DNA of 64,000 nucleotides, taken from Lineus longissimus (Eukaryota; Nemertea; Pilidiophora; Heteronemertea; Lineidae). Within the stretch, counting starts at the first letter, position 1, and each line of letters starts with the position of its first letter. The notes below the pieces were generated by a model that saw only the letters and a program-made list of their open reading frames with translations, was not told where the DNA came from and searched no databases. The DNA is taken from contig NC_088320.1 of NCBI RefSeq assembly GCF_910592395.1, positions 1,364,001-1,428,000 of the forward strand. Direction: 5' to 3'. The position numbers were made by a program, and so were the translations under genes. Below are positions 39,601-49,137 of this stretch, one piece after another.

Positions 39601-42600
39601 GGCAGATCTTTCGCCAAGCTATGACAAATTGACTTGATCACTCGGTCAGACGTACACAGACGAGGAAAGAATTAGATGAGCTAATTGTTGGTTATTGTCC
39701 GCTGAACATGATGCTCCAGCAGGCAAACGAGTGAGGGCCTGGTACAAATTGGGCAGGGGCTCATTCGCTGTGATGTCACTGACAAAAATTTGCTATAGAG
39801 TCCCTTCCCAGAGTTTGTGTAGTGTCAAATAAAAGGGTGGATGAAGCATTTCTCATAGCACATCAAAAGTGGAGAAGAATGAAACCCACACACCAAGTAT
39901 GAACTTCCTAGGTCAAGTGGTTAAGAAACGTGTCACTCTTTTGTCAAAAGTTAACGACGGACGACATGACCCCACGGTATCGAATGGTGAGCTAAAGAGC
40001 CAGCAGAAAAACTGATGTCACAAGGTTTTTTTGAAGACGAGTGATTAGCTCTGAGGACGAGACAAGCTAAGAACCTATCAGGCAAGTGATCCAAGGATGA
40101 CAATAGAAAAAGCTCTATCATGTCTGTCCACTCCATCTAATCCTACAGAAAATCCTCAGGGGCAAAACCTGATCAGGTATTTTACAGGACTTACGGCGAG
40201 GCTGCTTCACCAACAACAAATATCCTTCTTCTTGTCACCAAGGGTGTGTAAAGAACTCTTTTGATCCGGAGCATTAATTCCAAGGTGTAGGCCACAGTAT
40301 CGCAGTGATCACTGCAGTACTTGAGCCACTAACAGCCCAGGAAGGTTAAGTAATGGATTGTTCATGTAAGAATATTGGGATATTCGTCCAATATCGTTTT
40401 TTTCCAGGAAGTCTGTTGGACATGGTTTTTCCCCTTTTTCCATTCCCATTCACACAAATCTTTGCCTGATTTCCTGTGACCATGTCATGTCAAGATATGC
40501 TTCAAGTTGCAGAAAAGCACAACTTGAAGTGGACCAAAACTAATCGCGTTGGGATACAAAGGCCTACCAAACATACTGTTCCTGCTTGGTGCACTTCATC
40601 AGTTGTAAGACACTGCCTTCAAGGGGTTAAATATGATCCTAGGCTCCAAGGTATGCCTTATCACGTTTCACCCATCACCACAAACCAAGATGTCCACCAT
40701 TTCCACTGTTTCCGTACCACACCCACAAGATAATGAAGTGATGCCAAGAGATATGTAAATTCGGACGAACATCGTGCGAAGTATCAAAAGAAATCATTAT
40801 TGATATTCTGGCCCCAGGGACTCTTGAGAGAGGACCCTAGCTTGTATACATAGAGAAGTAAGGAGGGATAGTTAACTGTCTGTAGTTAGTTTTCAAACGG
40901 AATGACAACAACAACTCACCACATCTGGAGAGATGAGTGTCGGCTTTGTTGGAAAAGACAAGAATGGGTGGTTCCCAGCTGTTGATCACAACATCATCGT
41001 TCACAAGGTCGTCACGTGTCTGATTAACTCCTGCAGGTGGCGCTAATCAAGTTTGCTTGAGATTGATTGTACACACCTGGGATCATTCAACGGAATGAGG
41101 TGTCGGTCATGGCTGATCTGATCGCAGCAATGCGTTTATCAATGATGACATCACGTGTTGAGTGTTTTTACATGAGGTTGTAATGCCGGCAGCCCAGAGA
41201 CTTCCGGGACCTGGTAGTTGAACTAGACTAAAATATCTGAAATGCATTACAGCAAATAGTCCAGTGATAATATGGAACAAAATCCCCTGAACAACATTTA
41301 CAAAATCCACTCCAACCCTTTGCTTTCTGACAATTGAATTTCATACCCAAGTGGAGTTCAGGTTTCTGCCTATAAAACCTGAGAGTTTTAAACAAATCAA
41401 ATTGAAAAATCACACCCATTAGGTGATTGCACCGCATCATGACAAGCTGGGTCCCGTTTCCCACAACAGAAAATTCAAACATACCTCTTCAGGTTGTATT
41501 GAGCAGGTTGAAAAGGTTGAGAGCAACACCTAAGTAAAGGAGTATTCAACTAACTTGTAAGTCTTACTTTGATATGACCCTAATGGCGTGTTTTCAACTT
41601 AACTGACGATCCCACAGCTCATCTCAATCCTCTACCAGACAAAGTGACACGCAGGATTGGTGCCTAGGCTATCTCTAAGCTATAATTCTCACCAAACCAT
41701 CCCTGTTACTCTCGGTAGTGACGACTCTCCTCAACAGTGTTTTGTGAAACACTGTCTTGCCAGACCATGGTTCCTCAAAAGAAAAAAGAACAAATGGCCA
41801 AGAGCCAGATGCATCTTTGTATTGGAACACCTGGATGTTAACATTGGGGTTTAATGAGCTGTAGGACAGACAAAGGGTTTGAATCTATGACAAGGCGGAG
41901 CTTGAAGCAAGAGGGGAGGTAAATCAGTCTCCGAAGTTTCCATGTTTTTCGATACAGCTTCCTGATCAAATAATCACCGGTCCAATTCAGCTTTCATGTC
42001 AGTCATGAACTAAACTTCCAAAGGACGGCTATGAAAACTATAGACTTGCAAGCAACTAGACATTCGAATGTCCGTGTTTCATGGGATGACCTTTCCATCC
42101 ACGCAATCGAGGACGAAGGTGATTATCCATGTGACAATGATGAGACCAAGAATTTGAACTATTTCATCTCAAGAAGATCAAAACCATCCATCCACTTAAC
42201 CTTTGACCCTGAATGTCTAACAGATTTAGCTGATCAGGCGGGAAGGGTAGCGTTATATCGATATGCTGAGGCGTCAATATGAATGCTTGTAAATTGAAAA
42301 TCGCGATTGGATTGATGGATGGTCATCATGTGATTTCATCATCAGCAGCAGCGGTCTCATCACCCTCCTGGGTCTTAGCCTCAAACATGAGGACGTATGC
42401 CGGGGATGTCATCAAATGGCGAGGGGTCATGACGAATGCCACGCATATAAGTGATATCAGAAAGACATTCTCAAACAAAACCAATGCGAACACTCAGAAC
42501 CCGTCAGAAGGCCTAAGCAAACTTTTTTGAGTGTTTCTCTCTCCAAATGTTTCCCACACCGTTTCAAGAATACTGTTCAATAACCAATAACACGTTTCCC

Positions 42601-45600
42601 CCTATTGAAAAGTCATGGTTTCTGGCTGTCTACTCTATGGATACGCTGAAAAATGGGGAACAACCAAAAACGTTATACTGGCCGTGGCAGATTATACCAT
42701 TGTCCACCTTATAAATCCTGTACCAAGACCTATTACACTCAAGTAATCCTTTGTGGCCTAGTGGGGAAGGCTATGATCACTACACAGGGGTCCAGGGTTC
42801 AGACCGAAGGAGGGCTGGGCACATTTTTCAAAATCTCTCAAAAACTTTGATTTTTTTTTAATAGGGAAAAGAGAAGTTTCTTTCAGAAGAACTTCTCTTT
42901 TCCCTTCTTTATAGAAGACATGGTCCACATCTTGGGAGCACAAAGTTTATTCTGGTGAACGTCAACATTAGAAATTTTAAGTGAAGTGTCTAATTCGGCA
43001 ACACACATGAATCTTACTCAATATACCGGTATGTTCATAAAACATTTGTTTTAAAGTCAATAGTGCCAACCGCTTTCGGAAATTGTAACCAGAATCATCA
43101 TTTCCTATCATCAGCAGGATGATGGCTGATCTAGTAAAAAAAGCAAGCATTTCGTTCTTCTTTTTCAGAAATGTTTTTTTCAGGAATGTCTTTTTCAGAA
43201 ATGTCTTTTTCAGGAATGTCTTTTTCAGAAATGTCTTTTTCAGAAATGTCTTTTTCAGAAATGTCTTTTTCAGAAATGTCTTTTTCAGAAATGTCTTTTC
43301 AGAAATGTCTTTTTCAGATATGTCTTTTTCAGAAATGGCTACACTGCCGTCTGTCTTTATAATCATAATAACCACAAGTTCTAACCAGAAATTGTCTGTT
43401 TTCTATCTTCAGAGATGGCCTGGTGGAAACAAGCCGCAATCCTTATGACAGTGGCCAGCCTTTGTTCCCTGCTGCCTTCAATAGCCGAAGCAAAAAACTC
43501 AGACGAAATCCCCGACTCAATCAAAAATGATAATCTCGTCGCCTACTTATCGCAAATTGCTAAATCCAACCGGCGCCAGATGATCGAGCCACTGGGACCT
43601 TACGGGATGCGTAAGATGAAGAAGAGGAATGATGACAGCGTCTGGTTGTGGGTCCCGTCTCAAGGTTACGTCTCCGTGCCCGTCGATGAGGCCGGCTCCA
43701 GTGGTGCCAACAACGGCAAACTCATGAGATACGGCCGCCGATAGGAGAAAGTCGGATACGCACTAATAGATAATAATTTGTAAAAAGCCATGTTTATATT
43801 TACTCGTCCATCAGAACAAAGGACAAATTTGTTTATTCCAAATCAAACCAGATATTTTTTGACTGAAATCACAACAAATTTGCCACAACAACTAAGAGTG
43901 TACATTTTAATCTTCCTTTCTATCATCCGGATATGTCAATGAAGGTCAAGGTCATTTGTCAACAAAGGTCAAGACACTCAAGGACATTTGTCAACAACTG
44001 CACAGGTCAAGGACATCAGTATTGTCGACAATGTTCAAGGACATTTATCAACACAGGCCAAGGTCACGTGAAAAGTCGAAGAACTTCTTAGGCTACTTTG
44101 AAGGACTCGCTAATTGGTTGCCTTAGGGTTTCTAGGCAAGATTAGTGGGATTATTGCAGTTCATTCATAATCATGGGGCAAACTGGCCTAACCCAGATTA
44201 GTCATTCTGGCCCAACCACAATGTGAACAAAACCAATTCGGACAAGTATACATACACTACTCATAACATATATCAACATTTTTGAGTGTCAAGGTGAGGA
44301 TCCCTAAACACAGGGGATGCCCCAACCCTGGGTTAATAACAACAATAGTGCGCATGAACATTACAAGTTTCTTAACTATACTGGTAATTGCTTGAAAACA
44401 GCAAGCAATATTAGTGTCTATGGTCAGAATAGTAACCTTCACAACTTAAATGTACTCATATTATCACTTTACAACCAAAACTATATCGTATTCTTCCATT
44501 CGGTGAACAAATAGTACATTTCCTTCCCTAAGCTGAAAGAAACTCAATATGCTGATGTACCGCTGTCTCCAAAAGTTCAAAGGAAGGTGATATCAGGAAA
44601 AGGTCACTGTGCGACTAAAGAACGAGTCACTTTTGTATTAAAATGAAACTATTGTACGAACACTTGATGTCAACATGTAATCCACTCTTGCCAGAGGTAT
44701 TTCAAAAGTACACAAGTATGTCAATAAACTGCAGTTGCTGACATTGACAATCCAAACTGAAAATGAAATGCTCTTCTGTATATAATTTGCAAGTTTCCGA
44801 AAAGAGGAGAGATCTAGCAGTAAACGATTTGTGCTGATATACTGTCCATCTGAATGCGAAAGGACATTTTCACAAAGCATGACAAAGATGATAAAACAAA
44901 ACCATTTTATGTAATATTTCATTCAGGTTTCTTCTATTTGCTATGATGATAGGATGAGGTTTGTAGTAACACCAAGTAAATAAATAGTACTTCTGTTAAA
45001 ATGGCAATAGTTTTTTTTTAGTTCATTTTGATGAAAAGTACAGACCAACCTTCCAGTCTACAGCCAACACGTAGGATGTGGTTTTTGGAGGAGATGAGGA
45101 TTGAGATGTCCACCTTTTTCAAAACTGATCCATTTCCAACATAGCCTGTGGATGCTAAAAACCGGAAGCCATAACTCAGGAAATTTCACAGGTTATTTGG
45201 ATGAGCACTTAAAGAAAGTGGACATAGACCATGTTGGCGTACAATGATGCAGAGATGATGTTAAGATGAAGCTTTTTATACAATTGCACACAAAAGGTAA
45301 ATTCAAAATCTGTTTGAATGACGCTATTCTGATTTTAAAGCCTAACTGGACCCGGATGAGTGCTAAGACCCATCCTTGTATATACATGTATGTAGATTGA
45401 TGCATTGTCCATGCACGGCATGACATCAATTATGATCATGATGTCATCATCAAATCAATTGCACCCACACAACGCCGACACTGGCAAAGACATCAGCGTT
45501 GTGCTATCGGGTTGACAGAAAGTCTGACCTCGAGAATTGGGTCTAGTTGCAAAACGTTTTCCGCACTTTGGAGTTGTGCATGCTAAAAACAACAAATAAC

Positions 45601-48600
45601 TGAAGAATTGAAACAAAATTGGAAAAACGTGAAGCACTTTCAGAAGATTAGTTGACGAGTTAAACAGTAGAGCAAGCGTACTGAGGGATAATCTGCCTTG
45701 TCCTTTAAAGTATTAAGTATTAAACATCCGGAAGGAGGAAGATCAGCTTTCATAAAGAGCTAATGGTCCAAATGCATATTTATCTTAGAAACACGAGAAA
45801 ATACCGCTAATGCACTGAATTTCTAAATTTGCCAAGTAAAATGGTGAAGTGGAATAACTCACATGCTGTAAACTAACCAGTTTGAAATTTATCCTCCAAA
45901 ACGACATTGGATTGACTTACACATCAATTATTCAGTTCGATTTAATAGCATCGGTTTAACTTTGTTTGTTTTTCCTTCCTCCATGCATTATCTTAGTGGG
46001 GTTTTATCGATGGGCGGATTACAGAATTTCTTTCTGAAAGTTGGGTATGGTAGTTTACAATCTTGGCCTAATCGGGCCTTGACAAGCCCAGCGTTACCAA
46101 AGGCAATATTTGATTCGTTATCCATCATTTTTATCATGCACTCATTATATATGGCTCCTTTCCACAAGAAAGGTGCCATTCATCCTAAGGCTATCATATC
46201 ATGGAATAAGCCTCTAAGGGGTGATGTCAACTAGGAAGGGCAAGATAAAAATAGGACGACTTATTGTGATCACAACTGTCTGGCCTTTTCTCTTTCAATG
46301 AAAATTAGTTTGCCTTAACCACCAAGTCAGAGTGACATTGTGGGGCTAAGGAAAAACAGACTCTGCAACCTTTTGTTATTGAATGCTGACAATGATATAA
46401 ACAGAGGGTTTCTAAGCTAAAGATGAAAGCATACAACACCATGACAATCGGATCAATATTGATCAAGTGATGACACTGATAAAAAACACGATCAGCTTCG
46501 AGCTTTTGAAGATGCTTTTATTGAAATTGGAGCTTTTAGGTGAATGGAGGAGATGTCCAGAGCTTGCTTAAGTGGCGCCCCCACCTGATGACAAAGCAAA
46601 TTGTCAGATAAGCACCGAACAGACAAGACGTGATGAAATCTAGTGCCATGTCATGATTCACAGCACTGCCACCTACATCATGACTGACAAACTATAGGAG
46701 AAGAATGAAACGGATTTTTAGTTGACCCAGGCATTTCCTAGAATACATACAACAGGATCTGTATTACACATGACAACCAATGTCTTTACATTGCTTCTTT
46801 TCCTTATAATTGGGAGGGATAGCTGATATAAACACTCGACTGGTAGTCTGTAGTCCATCAAGGTCTCATGGTTAGTTGATGTGACAATAATGACATCCTT
46901 GGTTTCTCATCTTTCGTATCTTTAAGTCAGGCATAACACATTGAGCTTACCGGTGTGTAGACTTTACTTCTATAACCCCTGCCCTCTTGATGCCTCTCCC
47001 AATCCTCAATACGTTCATGGCGCTTTTGCTCTTCTTTCTGAAAACACAGGAAAAGCGAAATGATAGTCAGGAGCTGACAGCAAAATTTGTTGCCATGGAA
47101 CACTGATATTTTTCTACAGATTTCTCAAAAGGTCTTGTCACAGATGTAAAAACATATCCAAGATCGAATTTCGGCACTGTGCTAAATAAATAACAAGTGT
47201 CTGACATCCAATGTACAAGGTAGCAATGTCAATGACATCATAGTAACTTGGTCTCCATCTCCTGGACTTGTGTTACCGGACCCCTTCCATTGGAAGCAGG
47301 CAAATAGATAAAGGAACACAGCTCCCCAGGCACAAAAACTTCACCATTGCCTTCGACCTTCTGACTCACCAGTTTTTTAGCCTCCTCGGCTTTCGCAGCA
47401 TTCGCATCATGCTCTTGTTGCCATTTCAGACGAACACGCTCCATAGCCTCCTGGCGGCGGAATGCCGTATCTGCATCTGGCAAAAGAGTGGATGCCCAAA
47501 AATTAGTAGTCGAAAGTTAATCACTATATCAGGCTACAATGTGTGTGATGATGATGATGATGATAACTTGATACTGTCTTATGGGGCAGCGGTAGCGCAG
47601 TGGAAGAGAGTCGGCCTCATGATCAGGAGGTCGTGGGTTCGACTCCCGGCCGAGTCACTGCTTAGTTCCCCTACTGGTCGAGTTCAAGTGAGCACCTTCT
47701 GGGGTTGCTCCTTGAAACCCCTGATTGATTTCTGTGGAGACCGGGGTAATAATATGATATCTCCAAGCGCTTTTATTTACTTGGTGTTACTACAAACCTC
47801 ATCCTAAAGAGAGCTCAATGGCTGAATGGGCCACGGTGATGCCACATAGGGGAACAGTACATGCAGTAGTAGTCTGTAGCCTATAGTGGACTCCATACCT
47901 ATATATAGGGTGACAAGGCCGGTAATGATAATATGATATGATAGCGAGTCTACCTACCATACTCCAGACCTTCTCGGTTTGGTCCTGAGCGGCCGGTACG
48001 TTCTTGAACTTTCTTATAGATGAAATAAGCGACAATGCCAGCTATCATAATGACCCATCCATAGCTCTGCATAAACTCTAGCACTGAAAATTTAGGAGAA
48101 AGTACATATGATCTCAAGATTTTCAGTTACAGACATTGGTAATTAGAATCGTATCGCCACCGGGAAGAGTGACAAAGACCACGGCCCTGGCAATGGAATA
48201 GCAGCCTACGCGGAGTACGGTACATGCTAAAGTTTGCTAGCCAATCCTTATCATCGACTGTTACTGCTTCGAGACAATTGGCTTATGGAACAGAGATGAA
48301 AGCTAGTGGATGGGGATGAGGTTGAATTTGGCGGTATTTGTGCGGCCCATCAACACAGATCGACTCTGGACTCTCGACTTAATTGCAGTGCACTAAACAA
48401 GGGCTGAAGGAGACAACATTCAACAATAAACAAGAGCTAAACTGTACGGTCAGTTTTAGGTCCATTACCTAACCGGCCTGATTTAACCTGTAAAGATGAA
48501 CATGGTGAAGCTGGTCATGCTGGTGACAAGCCGGAGGTTGAAAACCCACCAAATGCCATGTTTGATGCTTGATGGAACCCGGTCTGTGCCTGTGGGCCTT

Positions 48601-48634
48601 CCCCAGCAGCCCCTCCAGACCCTGGCTGCTCCAT
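9662..48634 (-). CDS. SELENOS: Selenoprotein S (VIMP), six coding exons, Sec codon near the C-terminus
   Basis: Exons on the minus strand: 48550-48634, 47958-48083, 47370-47476, 46951-47037, 10182-10248 and 9662-9744. All junctions are GT-AG and the phases agree, giving 184 residues, close to the usual 189. Residues about 29-52 (FMQSYGWVIMIAGIVAYFIY) form the single ER membrane anchor. A long charged coiled coil follows with RRQEAMERVRLKW and KEEQKRHERIEDWERHQEG, matching the VIMP helix. The tail is KPLRSPDYNPL, GGSCAWRP, a G6 run, then TGA-GGT-TAA read as Sec-Gly-stop. The Cys and Sec of the tail form the selenosulfide redox pair in known SELENOS. The protein belongs to the Derlin/p97 ERAD machinery and takes part in retrotranslocation of misfolded proteins. 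Intron 4 is 36.7 kb and contains an antisense gene. The start is the first ATG after an in-frame stop; the first exon boundary (GTGGGT donor) is the least certain. Confidence 0.92.
9668..9670 (-). other. SELENOS: Selenocysteine codon (TGA) of SELENOS
   Basis: An in-frame TGA is followed by GGT and then TAA. The terminal Gly-Sec-Gly order matches known SELENOS proteins. Automatic gene callers would wrongly stop here or change the frame. Confidence 0.9.
10260..16985. other. Intron sequence without recognised genes
   Basis: AT-rich, with only short open frames. A short CA run lies at 10534-10547. At 14692-14735 a 17-bp unit (cagtaattgaggaat) is repeated and followed by its inverse, making a small hairpin. 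Nothing else is supported. Confidence 0.45.
16986..17020 (+). promoter_or_regulatory. TATA box plus initiator core promoter
   Basis: TATAAAA at 16986-16992 is followed by TCAGTT at 17013-17018, whose A at 17015 lies 29 bases downstream of the first TATA base. This is the canonical spacing and a consensus initiator. TGACC at +28 resembles a weak DPE. It would start a 116-base 5' UTR leading to the ATG at 17131. I infer that it drives the antisense neuropeptide gene. Confidence 0.6.
17131..43744 (+). CDS. Predicted neuropeptide precursor with C-terminal RY-amide (2 coding exons)
   Basis: The main exon 43413-43744 is preceded by TCTTCAG and ends in TAG. The tiny exon 17131-17140 (ATG GCA CAA G, then donor GTAGGC) joins in phase to give MAQE-MAWWKQ and 113 residues; translation could also start at the internal ATG at 43415. 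A signal peptide spans about residues 1-30 (hydrophobic core AAILMTVASLCSLL, cleavage near AEA). Convertase sites are NRR (about 56-58) and KMKKR (about 74-78). They release a spacer peptide, a Gln-starting peptide QMIEPLGPYGMRKM, and a 36-residue peptide that begins NDDSVWLWVP and ends GKLMRY followed by GRR, the amidation and cleavage signal. It has no cysteines in the predicted peptides. The 36-residue length and RY-amide recall NPY/NPF, but the PP-fold residues are absent. It is not luqin, myosuppressin or PDF by motif, and I do not recognise a family. Expected role: secreted signal for a GPCR. The 26-kb intron link is inferred. Confidence 0.68.
17291..17580 (+). mobile_element. tRNA-derived SINE
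   Basis: The head carries a pol III A box (TGGCAGAGTGG, 17301-17311) and a B box (GGTTCGACACT, about 17346), as in a tRNA. The body contains TTGGGCAAGGCACTTAACCC, a central module shared by many animal SINEs. It lies about 150 bp inside the first intron of the neuropeptide gene. Confidence 0.75.
17590..25959. other. Intron sequence without recognised genes
   Basis: AT-rich. Small features only: a C12 tract near 18461-18472, an AGA-trinucleotide run at about 24625-24642, and two related words (gattaagccaagggca) at about 23832 and 23949. Open frames up to about 93 codons have no motif or splice context. Confidence 0.45.
25965..26190. repeat. Dispersed repeat with GAC-rich tail, copy A
   Basis: Shares with 33483-34450 the words cagatcggaccgaaattcag, ggttgagaaac, gaaacaggatac, a degenerate GACGACGGAC-type run, and the terminal block tatag.ctcccctacggtgagcca. 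This is a non-coding interspersed family. The minus-strand frame here is a by-product of it. Confidence 0.7.
26191..28205. other. Intron sequence without recognised genes
   Basis: No coding exon is supported. A G-rich run lies at about 28100-28120. Confidence 0.4.
28206..28385. repeat. Minisatellite, 17-bp unit, about 10 copies
   Basis: The unit TTGTTCCATTGTCTTGG is repeated almost exactly; the copies decay toward the right end (attgccttt, attgtcttta). A 17-bp unit is not a multiple of three, so all three frames of each strand stay open and give spurious peptides. Confidence 0.92.
28726..28965. mobile_element. Near-perfect foldback MITE, arms about 108 bp
   Basis: 28726-28833 is the near-exact inverse of 28859-28965, with a 25-bp loop. 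The arms are about 95 percent identical over most of their length. Subterminal words are TGTGAC followed by CGCTCTACCAAAACTAGG. The element has no reading frame. High arm identity implies recent movement or gene conversion. A clear target duplication is not visible. Confidence 0.85.
28966..33389. other. Intron sequence without recognised genes
   Basis: Short open frames, the longest 119 codons at 32312-32671 (plus), lack motifs and coding-like splice flanks. An A-rich run precedes the tRNA-like segment near 33390. Confidence 0.45.
33390..33445 (-). mobile_element. Remnant of a tRNA-like SINE head
   Basis: The minus strand reads aaggtcgtgagttcaaaccccgg, a B-box-like stretch embedded in a tRNA-like stem, next to an A/T-rich tail. 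No clear A box is visible, so it is probably a decayed fragment. Confidence 0.35.
33483..34450. repeat. 300-bp tandem repeat, 3 copies, with GAC-rich terminal tail (copy B)
   Basis: The word gacctctg.gacctt starts units at about 33490, 33788 and 34089, a period near 300 bp. Each unit contains gatatatgatgta, the block ccccctggtggccaa and gaaacgtgcca. Only the last unit carries the tail with six GACGACGG-like words and the closing ctcccctacggtgagcca also seen at 25965-26190. The structure suggests internal amplification within one interspersed element. Confidence 0.82.
34451..39889. other. Intron sequence without recognised genes
   Basis: I find no supported exon. Small repeated words (aatgtacatt) occur at 34788-34846. 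Confidence 0.4.
39890..39996. repeat. Dispersed GAC-tail repeat, copy C (3' end only)
   Basis: Contains ggttaagaaacgtg, then acgacggacgacatgaccc, then cggta and ggtgagcta. These match in order the end of copies A and B. Confidence 0.6.
39997..42744. other. Intron sequence without recognised genes
   Basis: No supported exon. Two adjacent open frames at 42031-42530 have no recognisable domain and no convincing splice flanks. Confidence 0.4.
42745..42912 (+). mobile_element. tRNA-derived SINE followed by a hairpin
   Basis: A box TGGCCTAGTGG (42754-42764) and B-box-like GGGTTCAGACC (about 42795) are spaced as in a tRNA. An A/T run follows. Next comes a strong hairpin, with aagggaaaagagaagtt pairing to its inverse across about 42863-42907. 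Confidence 0.6.
43161..43340 (+). repeat. 15-bp minisatellite of splice-acceptor-like units, about 12 copies
   Basis: The unit TTTTTCAGAAATGTC is repeated about 12 times with few changes; one copy is 14 bp and some carry AGGAATG. Each unit is a pyrimidine tract plus CAG followed by an ATG. The array ends 73 bp before the true acceptor of the neuropeptide exon at 43413. A 15-bp period keeps frames open on both strands, which explains the repetitive frames at this place. Confidence 0.92.
43938..44070 (+). repeat. Degenerate tandem repeat with AAGGTCA half-sites in the neuropeptide 3' region
   Basis: About four units of roughly 30-40 bp are built on caaggacatttgtcaaca and aggtcaagg. Several copies contain TCAAGGTCA or AGGTCA, the half-site bound by SF-1/ERR-type nuclear receptors. 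It lies about 200 bp after the stop codon at 43744, in the likely 3' UTR or the flank. Confidence 0.6.
44071..46950. other. Intron sequence without recognised genes
   Basis: Probably the neuropeptide 3' flank and SELENOS intron sequence. AATAAA-type words occur near 44975-44985. No exon is supported. Confidence 0.4.
47580..47760 (+). mobile_element. tRNA-derived SINE
   Basis: The head ggggcagcggtagcgcagtgg resembles a tRNA A-box region, and gggttcgactcccgg is a consensus B box at about 47636. A short unrelated body ends near ccaagcgcttttattt. It sits in SELENOS intron 2, next to a (GAT)n run at 47537-47566. Confidence 0.7.
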
Positions 48635-48737
48635 CTCCTCTTCGTACACCTCGGCGTCAGCGTCTGGATCAATGATTGTTGTTTAAAGTTCACGAAAAGA
48701 AGAGAAAATGGAATAAAGTCAGCAGTTTTGGGAAAAA

Positions 48738-48744
48738 TGACGTG
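48738..48744 (+). promoter_or_regulatory. TGACGTG (ATF6/UPR-like) motif upstream of SELENOS
   Basis: TGACGTGT lies 104 bases before the SELENOS start codon. TGACGTG(G/A) is the ATF6 core, and SELENOS is an ER-stress-induced gene in vertebrates. A 7-base match is weak evidence on its own. Confidence 0.3.
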
Positions 48745-48831
48745 TTTACAAAATAGCGGAACCGGAACTATCGTACAGATGTTGTGGTTCCATATGTCAT
48801 CCCTTCCGACGCGGCCGTTAAACTGACAAAG

Positions 48832-49137
48832 CAGCCAAGACTGATTTGGCCTGGTTGTGACTGTCTCATCTCTCTCATCATGTTGTCAACACGATGGAGC
48901 AGCCAGGACTGATTCGGCCCAGTGGCTGTGACTGTCTCATCTCTCTCATCATGTTGTCAACAAGGTGGAGCAGCAAGGACTGATTCGGCCCAGTGGCTGT
49001 GACTGTCTCATCTCTCTCATCATGTTGACAACACGGTGTAGTAGCCAGGACTGATGTGGCATGGCTGTAACTGTCTCATCTCTCTCATCATGCTGTCAAT
49101 ACGGTGAAGCAGCCAGGACTGATTCGGCCTGGCTGTA
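48832..49137. repeat. Tandem repeat upstream of SELENOS, 69-bp unit, about 4.5 copies
   Basis: The unit is built on cagccaggactgattcggcc, ggctgtgactgtctcatctc and tctcatcatgttgtcaacac. Units start near 48832, 48899, 48970, 49040 and 49108. A decayed relative with tgtgacttgtctcatctctc lies at about 59310-59415. It starts about 200 bases upstream of the SELENOS start codon. Confidence 0.88.

Larger units (their letters stand above)
17141..43412 (+). other. Inferred intron of the neuropeptide gene, 26.3 kb
   Basis: Runs from a GTAGGC donor to a TTCTATCTTCAG acceptor in compatible phase. It lies wholly within SELENOS intron 4. Extra 5' UTR exons inside it cannot be excluded. Confidence 0.5.
10249..46950 (-). 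other. SELENOS intron 4, 36.7 kb
   Basis: Bounded by a GTAAGC donor (minus strand, 46950) and a TTTCAG acceptor (10249). Exon 4 ends in phase 0 and exon 5 starts in phase 0. It holds the complete predicted neuropeptide gene on the plus strand, plus SINE-like, MITE and tandem repeats. The other introns of this gene are all under about 500 bp. Confidence 0.85.

Noticed and set aside
42977-43375. Repetitive KTFLK-type frame on the minus strand and its plus-strand counterpart
   Set aside because: Both are products of the 15-bp minisatellite, which is in phase with codons; there is no start context, splice support or homology.
47268-47807. 179-codon plus frame over SELENOS exon 3 and the SINE
   Set aside because: It runs antisense to a supported exon and through a tRNA-derived SINE and a GAT run; there is no homology.
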